A DNA stretch of 34,593 nt from Planctomycetia bacterium (GCA_009922585.1 RFVE01000006.1:1-34593), one strand, 5' to 3'; shown: positions 1-9,768, counted from the first letter of the stretch. The notes: generated by a model not told the origin, from the sequence alone. Program-made: numbers and translations.

Positions 1-428
1 GGATTGATGAAGGCTTCGACCGTTCCGTTGCCCAATGCCAGCACGATGCTCCCCCAGTACAGAAGCGCATGGCCTTTTTGTTGAGCAGCGGCTACTTCCG
101 CCCCCTCAACTCCCTGAATGGCCGCATAGGCGAGGCAAGCTAGGACGAGGTAGACCGCGTAGCAGGCGAAGGAGAAGAGCATCGCAATCCGATAACCGAT
201 CTTGTCGATCACGAGGCTGAACAGAATGATCGAAATTGCGAACGGCCAGACCCCCGCCCCTTTGAGGGCACCAATGGCAACCTTATCAAGGCCGAAATCA
301 GCGCCGAATCTGACGTCACAGAGATACATGCGTGTGAAAAACGCAAATGACGTCGTGATTAAGGCGATGAAGCAACCCCAGAAGATTGCCTTGTTGCCAA
401 CGGCGGCTGGTGGCTGGTCGGAAGGCAT
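1..428 (-). CDS. MFS transporter, N-terminal part (gene runs off the left edge of the window)
   Basis: Reverse-strand reading from ATG at 428: MPSDQPPAAVGNKAIFWGCFIALITTSFAFFTRMYLCDVRFGADFGLDKVAIGALKGAGVWPFAISIILFSLVIDKIGYRIAMLFSFACYAVYLVLACLAYAAI..., open to base 1. TM-rich, with an MFS-like N-terminal layout. Not in the ORF track because it is truncated. Confidence 0.75.
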   Translation of the reverse strand, partial: MPSDQPPAAVGNKAIFWGCFIALITTSFAFFTRMYLCDVRFGADFGLDKVAIGALKGAGVWPFAISIILFSLVIDKIGYRIAMLFSFACYAVYLVLACLAYAAIQGVEGAEVAAAQQKGHALLYWGSIVLALGNGTVEAFIN

Positions 429-641
429 GAGACGTTCACTTTCGTGCAGAGGGGGGAATGAGTTGAGACCGAATTGCGGGAGGGACGGAGTTCTTCAGAA
501 ATGATCGGTGACTTGGCAGAGATCGCCCGACAGACACTCCCTCAGGTTGGTGAATGATTTCCTCCACACCGGCAATCTGCGGACTATAGCAGGAACCCGC
601 GGGCTGCGAAATACTGGCTGAGTGGGTCCTGAATTGGCATC

Positions 642-3600
642 TTGACCGAGATGGCTGGGCCTTTCTATCGTCCGCGTCCCTTCGTCCCCGTTCCGTTCGT
701 CTACCCTCCCGGTCCTCCGGCCGATTTGGGGGAACGTCTACCAGTGAACAGCTTCACGAACTTTCTCTGGTCGCTCGTCCGCTGGGCCGTGCCGGTCACA
801 GTGGCAGTTGTGATAGCGGCCGCTGCCATTGGTACCAGCCGAATCAACGAGGAAATTCGCGGCCGTGTCGAGCGGGTGGTGGCGGCACGCTTTCCGGGGT
901 TACAGGTCGAGGTGCAGGGGGCGACTCTTGAGGAGGGCCGTGGCATCGTGCTGCATGGGCTCTCACTGACTGACCCATTGCAGCCTGAGCCCTGGCAGCA
1001 GCTTTTGCGGATCGATGAAGTCCACCTCGCCTGTGACGTCACGCTGGCCGACCTCGCTCTAGGGCCACCCACGATTACTGCGGTGCGGGTTGTCCGGCCG
1101 GTCCTGCAGGTGATCCGGTCGGAACAGGGGGCCTGGAACTTGCAGTCGCTGTTCAGTAGCCCAGCGTCAGCCACCGCCCTTCCGGTCAGCGTCGATGGAG
1201 CGACCCTGCTTTTTGAAGATGTTCAGACAGGTTTTCGTGAAACATTTAGGCAGGGACGACTCGACCTCGAGCCTGCAGCTACTGATTTGGCGGGTGTCGC
1301 CTGGTCTCAAATTCAAGTGAGCCTCGACGGTCAGACGATAGAGCGGCTCAGCTTGACCGGAGCGGTCTCGCTGACGACGCGACAGTTTCGGGTGGAGACA
1401 GCTGTCGAGGGACTCGATTTTCAGCCTCGACTGGCGGCATTACTGCCAACTGATTCCATCGCGGCAGACTGGCACCGGCAGGCAGCCGCGGGCCTGAGCA
1501 TGCGGTTGGATCTCACCGCCACTGCCGCTGGCGACCTCAACAATCTGCAGGCGGCAACCTTTCAGGTCAGCGGTGGTCTGGCAGACGGCCGGTTTGACCA
1601 CTCGGGACTGCCCTTCCCACTTACCGATATGACTGCTTCATTCACCGCCGACCGTACCGGGGTGAGCATCACAAACGCGTCAGCTCGTTCCGGCGCCACT
1701 CTCTTTCGAGGCTCTGCGGAGACGAGGGGCTGGACCGACCAAGCCGATTTTGACTGCCTGCTCGAGGCTGAGCGACTGGTCGTCGGACGACAGTGGCAGC
1801 CGTTTCTGCCACCCGAGTGGGCTGGTCACTGGCGGAAACTGCTGCCGCAGGGAGAGGTTGATCTGCGGGCTGAGCTCAGTCGTGCTGCCGGTCGCTTCAC
1901 CCCCAAGGTATCGCTGCGGTGTCGCAATGTCGCGATCACGCATTACCGGTTTCCTTACCGGCTCGACCGGACTGTTGGTACCGTCATCCTGGATGATCGG
2001 TTGGTCTCGTTGCATCTAACCGGCCAGGCGGGGGGAAACGCTGTGCAGGTGACTGGCAGCCTCAGGATTGTTGATGGTGGATCGGTCGGGCACATCGACG
2101 TGCGGGGCACCGACATGCCGATTGATGATCGCCTGTTGGCTGCCATGCCGGGCAAGGGAGCGGATGTGCTGCGCCGGTTGCGGGCAGCCGGGACCTTTGA
2201 CTTTAGCTTTCGGCACGACCGCGACCCCTCCCTGTCAAAGGGGCATGCGAACTCACTTGACGTTCGGCTCACCGACTGCAGCCTCCGCTACATGCGGTTT
2301 CCCTATCCGCTTACGAAGGTCCGCGGTCGAGTTCGAATGCGTGAGGGCGAATGGACTCTGAGTGGCCTCACTGCCAGAAATGACACCGGCGTGGTGCACT
2401 GTTCGGGGCAGCTTTCCCCGGGGGAAGATGGCAGTGATCTGCTGACGCTCGAACTCTCTGGCAGCCGGGTGGTACTCGATCAGGAACTCCGAGAGGCCCT
2501 TCCTGTAGGCGTTGCCCGCTTCTGGGATGACCTTGGGCCCCGGGGGCAGGCCGATTTCTCGGCAACCGTCCGGCATGTTGTCGGCACCCAGCAGACGCAG
2601 GTTTTGCTTCAAGCCACGCCGCACGCTGGTACTGTCTCGATTGAGCCGGTCTGGTTTCCCTATCGGCTGGAACAGCTCCAGGGACATCTGACCTGGAATG
2701 ATGGACTGCTCGAACTAGAGGGTTGGCGTGGTGTCCATGCCCGGACCACCGTGACTGCCGACGGTCGCTGTCGCTTTCTACCCGATGGCAGCTGGCATGT
2801 ATCGTTAGAGAAGCTATCGGCCAATCGATTCCGGGCTGATCATGAGCTCGTGCGGGCCTTGCCGGTTGGGCTGCAGCGGGCGGTGGCTGCAGTGGAACCA
2901 CGAGGCCTCCTCGCGTTGGAAGGGAGCCTTGATATCTATTCGACTGACCGCCAGCCGGGAGCAAGCAGTGGGCAGTCGAACGGTCGCCACTGCGCTGCTT
3001 CATGGAACTGTCATCTCGACATGGAGCAGGGAGGGCTTGATGTCGGTGTTGCCCTTGATCACGTCCATGGTGGGCTGAAGATTGCAGGACAGACGGATGG
3101 GCAGACCTGGCACGCTTCCGGGGAACTCGACCTCGACAGTGCGATTTGGCAGGGTGTGCAGCTGACACAGGTCCGTGGGCCGTTGACGATGGATCAGACC
3201 GGAGTACGTTTCGGGGCACTTGCAGCGAGTAATGGTGGCCCACCCCGGCGGCTGTCAGCAGCCATGGCAGGGGGCACGCTTGAGGTTGATGGCATGGCAT
3301 CTGCTTCTGGCCTGGGCGGTTTTACCGTGGCGGCGTCTGTTTCCGATGCCAATCTCGAGCGGCTGGCCTGCGACTGCCAAGGGACGCCGCACCGGTACCG
3401 AGGGCGGGTTTTCGGTTCTATTGAGGTCAGTGGTACGCGGACTGGTACTCATTCGCTTAGGGGTGACGGCCAACTGCGGCTTCGGGATGCCGACATCTAT
3501 GAACTGCCACTTGTGGTGGCAATGTTGAAGGTCTTGCGAATCAAGCCGCCTGACCGCAATGCCTTTGGTTCGAGCCTTGTCCAGTTCCGGATTGAGGGGC

Positions 3601-3947
3601 CCCATGCCTACCTTGATGAGATTGAACTTGCCGGCGATGCCATCAGCCTGGTTGGCAACGGTGAAGTCGACCTCGACGGGAACCTGCGGATGACATTTCG
3701 TTCGATCATGGGTGATGCTGAGACTCAGCTGCCGGCAATGAAACGGATGCTGGGGGGAGCGAGCGGTCAGTTCCTGCTGCTCCATGTAGATGGCACGCTG
3801 GGCGATCCCGAACTCTCGACTGAGGCCTTCCCAACGCTGGCTGCGGCACTCCAGAAGCTGCAGTCGCAGCGGCAGGAGAATGGCCGTGGCCGCCGACTCG
3901 CCAGTCGACCGGATGATGCTCCGGCTGACCTGTCGCGGGGCCTTTGA
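642..3947 (+). CDS. Large AsmA/YhdP-like protein with a single N-terminal TM helix and repeated beta-rich modules
   Basis: 1101-aa ORF. N-terminal TM segment (SLVRWAVPVTVAVVIAAAAIG) and AsmA-like C-terminal region (GRVFGSIEVSGTRTGTHSLRGDGQLRLRDADIYELPLVVAMLKVLRI...). Start uncertain: TTG 642, ATG 651 or GTG 744 (VNSFTNF..., preceded by GGGGAA). Confidence 0.8.
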   Translation: MTEMAGPFYRPRPFVPVPFVYPPGPPADLGERLPVNSFTNFLWSLVRWAVPVTVAVVIAAAAIGTSRINEEIRGRVERVVAARFPGLQVEVQGATLEEGRGIVLHGLSLTDPLQPEPWQQLLRIDEVHLACDVTLADLALGPPTITAVRVVRPVLQVIRSEQGAWNLQSLFSSPASATALPVSVDGATLLFEDVQTGFRETFRQGRLDLEPAATDLAGVAWSQIQVSLDGQTIERLSLTGAVSLTTRQFRVETAVEGLDFQPRLAALLPTDSIAADWHRQAAAGLSMRLDLTATAAGDLNNLQAATFQVSGGLADGRFDHSGLPFPLTDMTASFTADRTGVSITNASARSGATLFRGSAETRGWTDQADFDCLLEAERLVVGRQWQPFLPPEWAGHWRKLLPQGEVDLRAELSRAAGRFTPKVSLRCRNVAITHYRFPYRLDRTVGTVILDDRLVSLHLTGQAGGNAVQVTGSLRIVDGGSVGHIDVRGTDMPIDDRLLAAMPGKGADVLRRLRAAGTFDFSFRHDRDPSLSKGHANSLDVRLTDCSLRYMRFPYPLTKVRGRVRMREGEWTLSGLTARNDTGVVHCSGQLSPGEDGSDLLTLELSGSRVVLDQELREALPVGVARFWDDLGPRGQADFSATVRHVVGTQQTQVLLQATPHAGTVSIEPVWFPYRLEQLQGHLTWNDGLLELEGWRGVHARTTVTADGRCRFLPDGSWHVSLEKLSANRFRADHELVRALPVGLQRAVAAVEPRGLLALEGSLDIYSTDRQPGASSGQSNGRHCAASWNCHLDMEQGGLDVGVALDHVHGGLKIAGQTDGQTWHASGELDLDSAIWQGVQLTQVRGPLTMDQTGVRFGALAASNGGPPRRLSAAMAGGTLEVDGMASASGLGGFTVAASVSDANLERLACDCQGTPHRYRGRVFGSIEVSGTRTGTHSLRGDGQLRLRDADIYELPLVVAMLKVLRIKPPDRNAFGSSLVQFRIEGPHAYLDEIELAGDAISLVGNGEVDLDGNLRMTFRSIMGDAETQLPAMKRMLGGASGQFLLLHVDGTLGDPELSTEAFPTLAAALQKLQSQRQENGRGRRLASRPDDAPADLSRGL

Positions 3948-4117
3948 ACGGTTGGTGTCTGTTCGAAGGAGTTCCCCCGGCAGTCGTGACGAGTAGGTAG
4001 AGCAAGAAGACCTTCAGGCGTACGATACATATCGCAGGGTGAATAATGACCGGCTGCCGACGGCTGTGTGAGCTGATGGTCCGGGATAGCGCCTCTGGAT
4101 AACGGAGACAGGTCTGC

Positions 4118-5026
4118 GTGACAGCTGAAGCATCAGGTGAAGAACTGGCGTTTGTCAAAATGCACGGACTGGGTAACGACTATGTCTACATCGATCGCTT
4201 TGCCGAGCAGACAGTCTTTGTTCCGGAGACACTCGCGCCGCGGGTGGCTGACCGCCATCGTGGCGTAGGTGGTGATGGGCTGATTCTGGTGGAGCCTTCC
4301 GCCGTTGCCGCTGCCCGCATGCGGATGTTCAATGCTGACGGCAGTGAATCAGAAATGTGCGGCAATGGCGTTCGTTGTGTCGGCCATCTGGTTGTCTCCC
4401 GAGGCTATGTGCCAGCTGGTGAGGTGACCATTGAGACGGGACGGGGTGTGCTGACCCTCGGCGTGACGCCGACGGGGCCGCGATCGAGCCAAGTGCGGGT
4501 CGACATGGGCGAGCCGCTTCTCGAGCCAGAATCCATTCCAGCGCGGGCTGAAGGGCTGCGGCAGCTGGTGGATGTGCCAGCCACGGTGCTCGGGTCCCAG
4601 GCTGACTGGTGGCAGGCAGCAGGACTTGACCCCCGTATGACCTGCGTTTCGATGGGCAATCCGCATGTGATCATGTTCTGTGACAGCGTAGCTGCCGTAC
4701 CGTTGGAGCAGGTCGGTCCGCTCGTCGAACGGCATGAGCTATTTCCCCGGCGGATCAACGTCCACTTTGTGCAGCGACTGGAGGCCAACCGGGTCCGGGT
4801 GCGTACCTGGGAACGTGGCACTGGAATCACACAGGCCTGCGGAACGGGCGCGTCGGCGGTTTGCGTGGCCGGAGCGCTCAGTGGAAGAACTACTGCGACG
4901 ATCACGGCCGAACTGCCCGGCGGCAATCTGGAACTGACCTGGGATGGGCGGGGCTCAGTATTCATGACAGGTCCAGCCGAAGAGGTCTTTTCCGGTGTCT
5001 GGCCCCTCACTGATGCGTCACGCTGA
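4118..5026 (+). CDS. dapF: Diaminopimelate epimerase
   Basis: FVKMHGLGNDYVYID, NADGSESEMCGNGVRC and GTGITQACGTGASAVCVAG carry the two catalytic-Cys motifs. GTG start. Confidence 0.96.
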   Translation: MTAEASGEELAFVKMHGLGNDYVYIDRFAEQTVFVPETLAPRVADRHRGVGGDGLILVEPSAVAAARMRMFNADGSESEMCGNGVRCVGHLVVSRGYVPAGEVTIETGRGVLTLGVTPTGPRSSQVRVDMGEPLLEPESIPARAEGLRQLVDVPATVLGSQADWWQAAGLDPRMTCVSMGNPHVIMFCDSVAAVPLEQVGPLVERHELFPRRINVHFVQRLEANRVRVRTWERGTGITQACGTGASAVCVAGALSGRTTATITAELPGGNLELTWDGRGSVFMTGPAEEVFSGVWPLTDASR

Positions 5027-5106
5027 TGCTCCCGAAGGTCCAGATTGTCTGCCTGTCCTCTTCTCAAGCCCTGTGGTGGAGACCTTTCGGCTGAACAGCC
5101 GTTGCC

Positions 5107-5904
5107 ATGAGACTGCAATCACCTCGGACGATCGGCGCTCTTTCTTTGGCCTCTACAGCTGTTGTGAGGCGGTGGATGGCAACACTACGAATTCGTGCAG
5201 AATATGGTGATCCGTCAATTGATCCAGTGCATCCTGCCTATCAGGGCGCGAAGATTTATGTCTTCTGGCACGAGAACATCTTGCTTCCCCTTTACCTTCG
5301 TGGGCACTGCAACATCTCTATGCTGCTTTCGCGGCACTTCGATGCCGATATTCTGGCGCGGGTGGCCGGAATGATGGGCTTCGGCGTGGTTCGGGGCAGT
5401 AGTTTTCATGGTGGATCGGCAGCAGTCCGGGAGCTTTCGGAGCGGGCAGAAACAGGCAACCTGACGATGACGCCCGATGGCCCTCGCGGGCCCCGTCGGC
5501 GGCTTGCGGCGGGCTGCGTATTCTTGGCCAGCAGCCTCGGCATTCCGCTGGTCGCGATGGGCCTTGGGTATGACCGGCCCTGGCGGCTGGGCACGTGGGA
5601 TCGTTTCGCCGTCCCGAGGCCGGGCAGTCGTGCGCGGGCGGTGGTGAGCAGGGCGATCCAGATCCCGCCGCAACTCGATCGGGAACAGCTGGAACAGCAT
5701 CGGGCAGGGGTCGAGCGGCTGTTGAATCATCTCAGCGACGATGCTCAACAGTGGGCCACCACGGGTGGACGACGACCGGGTGACCAGGTCGTCAGGCCGC
5801 AGGCATCGCGAAGAGCCCGCTGGGCCGCCGCCCTTCCTGCCGGAGCCTGCGTGTCCCTTGAAGCAGAACACGAGAGGCTTGGAGTGGTTGGCGACGAGCC
5901 GTGA
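5107..5904 (+). CDS. DUF374 / lysophospholipid acyltransferase-like protein
   Basis: YVFWHENILLPLYLRG, LLSRHFDADILARVAGMMGFGVVRGSSFHGG and LTMTPDGPRGPRRRLAAG are typical of DUF374 acyltransferases. Confidence 0.85.
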   Translation: MRLQSPRTIGALSLASTAVVRRWMATLRIRAEYGDPSIDPVHPAYQGAKIYVFWHENILLPLYLRGHCNISMLLSRHFDADILARVAGMMGFGVVRGSSFHGGSAAVRELSERAETGNLTMTPDGPRGPRRRLAAGCVFLASSLGIPLVAMGLGYDRPWRLGTWDRFAVPRPGSRARAVVSRAIQIPPQLDREQLEQHRAGVERLLNHLSDDAQQWATTGGRRPGDQVVRPQASRRARWAAALPAGACVSLEAEHERLGVVGDEP

Positions 5905-5998
5905 TTCGAGGGAGCAAGCAGCGTTGGATGGGCTGCCCACTCACGCGATCGACCACGCTGCGTCGCTAGAGGGTGATACGCCCGCACGTCCGTTCACG

Positions 5999-7549
5999 TC
6001 AGCGCAGCATGTCGCCCCGGTCGCGACCCTGCGGTAGCTGATCGTGCTCAAGCTGATCGAGACGACTGCGAAGCCGGAGCACCTCTTCCCGCAACAGGCC
6101 GAGTTCCTGCCGTAACAGACGGGCGTCCTCAGAAGCAGGGGTGGCCCCAGTTGAGTCGAACGGTATTTCTAGAAAAGTTCCGGGAATCGGCCGCTGCGTT
6201 ACACGCGGAGTGGTTTGGGGTTGCTGGGGCTCTGAGGCTGGGACACCGGTCAATGCCCGCTCAAGTGCTGGGTCGAGTGCTCGAAGCTCAATCTCGGCCC
6301 GCTTGGCCTCCCCGCCTGGCAGCACATACTCAAGCGAAATCAAGCGGCCCGGTGGGCTCTCTGTCACCAATTGATTCAGGTCAGCGGGCGAGCGAATCGG
6401 TCGGTTGTCAAAAGCGACAATGACGCTTCCCGGCGGGAGGCCCGCCTGCGAGGCTGGCAGGCTCTCGATCACTCCGAGCACATAGGCCCCCTGCGGTTCA
6501 GCAAGGCGGTAGCGGGCCTGCATGGAGGTGTCGATGCCGACAGTTCGCACGCCCAGAGCTGTTCGCCCCTGGAATACCGATGCAGGCCCAGGAGCGGTTG
6601 TCGGCTGGGCGGGGGAAAGCGATGGCAATGGCGACGCTTGTGGCGGAGGGAGGGTTGCGGGGGACCGTTTGTCTGGCTGACCGAACCGTGAACCGGCCAC
6701 TCCCATGCCAGCAGGAGTCTGGCTGCTAGTCGCGGGGAGGGTGGTCGCAGGCTCTGGCGCGGTGGTCCCTGGCGGAATGGCTGAGGCGGGTGCCCTAGAA
6801 CTCGCCACTTGCTCTGGGCTACTGAACCGAGAAGTAGCCGGTGGGGCCATATCGGTGCGCTCTGCAGCAGGTGATGGAGTGACGGCCACAGGAGTCGGTG
6901 ACCGCGTGGCAACTGGTCGCAGGCCGGCGGTCATCGTCACTTCCTGCACTCCATCGGTTCGGCCAATGAGCGCCTGTACCTGCTTTTGGGGCGGAATCGC
7001 TGCGAGTACGGCCGCAAGCTGATCGGCGGTTTGCAGCGGTTCGCCGTCAATCGCCAGGAGCACATCCTGCGGTCGCAAGCCGACGCTGTGCGCCGGGCTC
7101 GGGTCCGTCACTTCAACAATCACCAGCCGGCCAGTGACAAGCGAGTCGTCAACGGTCAGCCCGAGCCAGCCACTTTTTGGCGTGGAGGAGGCTGCAGCGG
7201 TCTCTGCTGGGGGAGAGGGTGGCGGACTGTCCGAGGAAGTTTTTTTCTCTGCCGGCACGGGCGTCGGTGTGTCGTTTTCAGCTACTTTCGCTGCGCCAGC
7301 CGATGCCATTGGCGGAGTCGGCTGCTTTGGCGTCTGTTCCGCTCCGTTCTTGGGTACCGGCTGATCGACTGGTGGCTTGGCCGCAGAGAGCGGGACCTGT
7401 AATGGCTCGGCGATGACGATATCGTCAGGCGTGAGCCGCTCTGGGTTTTCGGCGGAAACCTGATGAAGCCAGTTGATCGTTATCGCCCAAGTCGTCACTG
7501 CGAACACCATCCGGCAGCAGGCTGTTGGCCGTTGGAAGAGTTTCGTCAT
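5999..7549 (-). CDS. Secreted/membrane protein with two PDZ domains, a Pro/Ala-rich linker and a C-terminal coiled coil
   Basis: PDZ 1: GWLGLTVDDSLVTGRLVIVEVTDPSPAHSVGLRPQDVLLAIDGEPL. PDZ 2: ALGVRTVGIDTSMQARYRLAEPQGAYVLGVIESLPASQAGLPPGSVIVAFDNRPI. Preferred start is MTKLFQRPTACCRMVFAVTTWAITIN (7549), which has a signal-like N-terminus; the track ORF extends to 7822. Confidence 0.8.
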   Translation of the reverse strand: MTKLFQRPTACCRMVFAVTTWAITINWLHQVSAENPERLTPDDIVIAEPLQVPLSAAKPPVDQPVPKNGAEQTPKQPTPPMASAGAAKVAENDTPTPVPAEKKTSSDSPPPSPPAETAAASSTPKSGWLGLTVDDSLVTGRLVIVEVTDPSPAHSVGLRPQDVLLAIDGEPLQTADQLAAVLAAIPPQKQVQALIGRTDGVQEVTMTAGLRPVATRSPTPVAVTPSPAAERTDMAPPATSRFSSPEQVASSRAPASAIPPGTTAPEPATTLPATSSQTPAGMGVAGSRFGQPDKRSPATLPPPQASPLPSLSPAQPTTAPGPASVFQGRTALGVRTVGIDTSMQARYRLAEPQGAYVLGVIESLPASQAGLPPGSVIVAFDNRPIRSPADLNQLVTESPPGRLISLEYVLPGGEAKRAEIELRALDPALERALTGVPASEPQQPQTTPRVTQRPIPGTFLEIPFDSTGATPASEDARLLRQELGLLREEVLRLRSRLDQLEHDQLPQGRDRGDMLR

Positions 7550-7905
7550 TGAGATGATTCCAAGCGAGAATCTGATGCCACAAATCCTGGGCCCGCTGCA
7601 AGGCGACAGCTGCTGGACGAACGCAGCAAATTTTGGAACTGAGTATATGCAAACTGATCTCCCATCAGCGAGGACTGCTCTTGCGGCAAGGGGATTTCTC
7701 GCACGGATGGGCGGCAGGCCGTGGACTCGGATCTCCACCGACAGCAGTGCCAAGCCAATGACGAGGGAGGAATGAGTCGGACAACTCCGAAAGAGGATGG
7801 GTTCAACGCACAGAATTTCCACCAGCTCAAAGGTTCACCTTGCTGCTTTCGTAGCCGCACGCAAAAGGAAAAACAGCATCTGCTGGTGATCCAGCCGGGC
7901 GTTGT

Positions 7906-7933
7906 TTGACAGCACTGCTAGCACTTCTATACT
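7906..7933 (+). promoter_or_regulatory. Near-consensus sigma70-type promoter upstream of dnaA
   Basis: TTGACA (7906-7911), 16-bp spacer, TATACT (7928-7933). Confidence 0.65.
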
Positions 7934-7990
7934 CAGCCGCCGGGCGGTGGCGGCAGGCTACTGAATCGTCAGACATGGCGATGGTTTCGC

Positions 7991-9721
7991 GTGTCGCCTG
8001 GCCGTCGGCATCGTGCCAGACTGATGGCACGATGCACCGAAAATAAAGGAGTGGTGCCGGGCCCTTTCCCGGGACATGGAGTGTCGCAGGACGTGGCGAA
8101 ATCGCGTGATCGTGGTCGTGATGCGGAGAAGAGTGGCCGAAGTGGGCCGCTGGCTCGCCGTCCCCGAAGCGTTCGGTCTGGCCCGCAGAGCCTTGCAGAG
8201 ATCGCTACGGAAGCAGTCATACGGGCCGTTCCCGGCGGTTCGAGTGGGCCGGAGCCTGTTCCCAGTGAGACCGGCACAGCCATCGCCGCAGCCCTTCAAC
8301 AACGGCTTGGGGGCGAACGGTTCGCCGTCTGGTTTGGTGAATGCCTGACAATCGATGCACGGTCCCCTCAGGTGGTGGGGGGGCGATGGGCCATCAGGCT
8401 TTTCCATGATTCTGTCTTCACGGGTGATTGGCTTCAGAAAACGTTCGGCCGTGATGTCCGGGATGTCGCAGAAAAGGTCTGTGGCGGGGCGGTTGAGATC
8501 GATTGGCAGCCACTTCCTGCTGGAGCGGTCCAACCTGTTGTTGCCGACTCAGAAACGGCGCACCAGCCGCAGCGCGGAGGACAGGGTCGGAGCGGGCCGG
8601 ACAAGGCTGCTCGGCGTTCTCGGAATGCCGGAGTGAGTAGTTCGGGCGGTCGTCAGCCTAGCCAACAAAAACCCGTGCGACCAATGAAGCCAGCCGCCCG
8701 CCTGGATGAATTCGTGGTTGGTGCGAGCAATCGAATGGCCTATGCGGCAGCCGAGCTCGCCACGAGTCGGCTGGGTGAGATTTCACCGGTATTGCTGTAT
8801 GGCCCGACGAGTGTCGGGAAGAGCCATCTCCTCGCAGCCATCTGCAGTCAGGCCCGAGAGCAGCGTCCTGAACTTACAACGCTGGTCCTCTCAGCTGAGC
8901 AGTTCACCACCAACTTTCTTCAGGCCCTGCGTGGTACTGGCCTGCCGGGGTTTCGGCGGAGTTGCCGTTCGGTCGATCTGCTGGCAATTGATGACCTCCA
9001 TTTTTTCATTGGCAAGCGTGCCACCCTGCTCGAATTGCAGAGCACGGTCGACACCCTTCACCGAGCTGGGAAGCAGATAATCTTTGCGAGCGATCGGGAT
9101 GTTGAAGGGCTTGCGGGGCTGGGGAGTGAGTTAACTGGCAGACTTCGCGGTGGCATCACGGCAGCGATTCTCCCCCCTGACCACGACGTCCGGAGAGGCA
9201 TTGTCGCTGGATTGGCCGCCCGTCGCCGCCTCAATTTGCCCAACGAGGTAATCAGCTACCTTGCCGATCACCTTACCCGGCATGCCCGAGAGTTGATCGG
9301 AGGTGTCAATCGACTTGAGGCTGCCAGCCACATGCTGGGGGTGCCGGTGACCCTTGAACTGGCCCGTGAATCACTTGCCGATCTGGTGCGGTCGAGCAGC
9401 CGGAGCCTGCGTTTGGCCGATGTTGAGAAAGCAGTCTGCAAGGCCTTCGGGCTGGGGACTGATGATCTGCAGAATTCACGTCGCTCGCGGGCAGTCAATC
9501 ATCCACGAATGTTGGCGATGTATCTGGCTCGTAAGCACACCGGGGCGGCATTGACGGAAATTGGCCGTTATTTCGGCCGGCGGAGCCATTCGACTGTTAT
9601 CGCAGCAGAGAAGGCTGTGCGGAAATGGATGGCCACGCAGGCTGATGTCGTGCTGGCTGATGCCACCTGGGATGTCGAGCAGGCTATTCGGCACGTTGAA
9701 GATGTCCTGCGTGCAGGATAG
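7991..9721 (+). CDS. dnaA: Chromosomal replication initiator DnaA
   Basis: Domain I-like (ALQQRLGGERFAVWFGECL), AAA+ (LLYGPTSVGKSHLL, VDLLAIDDLHFFIGKRATLLELQSTVDTL, TGRLRGGITAAILPPD) and domain IV DnaA signature (NHPRMLAMYLARKHTGAALTEIGRYFGRRSHSTVIAAEKAV). Start uncertain: in-frame GTGs at 7991, 8051, 8054 and 8081; AAAGGAG at 8045-8051. Confidence 0.9.
   Translation: MSPGRRHRARLMARCTENKGVVPGPFPGHGVSQDVAKSRDRGRDAEKSGRSGPLARRPRSVRSGPQSLAEIATEAVIRAVPGGSSGPEPVPSETGTAIAAALQQRLGGERFAVWFGECLTIDARSPQVVGGRWAIRLFHDSVFTGDWLQKTFGRDVRDVAEKVCGGAVEIDWQPLPAGAVQPVVADSETAHQPQRGGQGRSGPDKAARRSRNAGVSSSGGRQPSQQKPVRPMKPAARLDEFVVGASNRMAYAAAELATSRLGEISPVLLYGPTSVGKSHLLAAICSQAREQRPELTTLVLSAEQFTTNFLQALRGTGLPGFRRSCRSVDLLAIDDLHFFIGKRATLLELQSTVDTLHRAGKQIIFASDRDVEGLAGLGSELTGRLRGGITAAILPPDHDVRRGIVAGLAARRRLNLPNEVISYLADHLTRHARELIGGVNRLEAASHMLGVPVTLELARESLADLVRSSSRSLRLADVEKAVCKAFGLGTDDLQNSRRSRAVNHPRMLAMYLARKHTGAALTEIGRYFGRRSHSTVIAAEKAVRKWMATQADVVLADATWDVEQAIRHVEDVLRAG
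8008..8035. repeat. Perfect 11-bp inverted repeat with 6-nt loop in the dnaA leader / 5' end
   Basis: GCATCGTGCCA (8008-8018) GACTGA TGGCACGATGC (8025-8035); the arms are exact reverse complements. Confidence 0.85.
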
Positions 9722-9768
9722 CCGAGGGCTGCTTCGTGACGGCCTGTTGAACTCCGATCAGGCGTGCT

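Noticed and set aside
2368-3300. 310-aa minus-strand ORF
   Set aside because: Antisense of the AsmA-like gene; His/Pro/Arg-rich shadow reading.
5026-5092. Start of the DUF374 gene at the ATG overlapping the dapF stop
   Set aside because: In-frame TGA at 5092-5094 ends that reading; ATG 5107 is the usable start.
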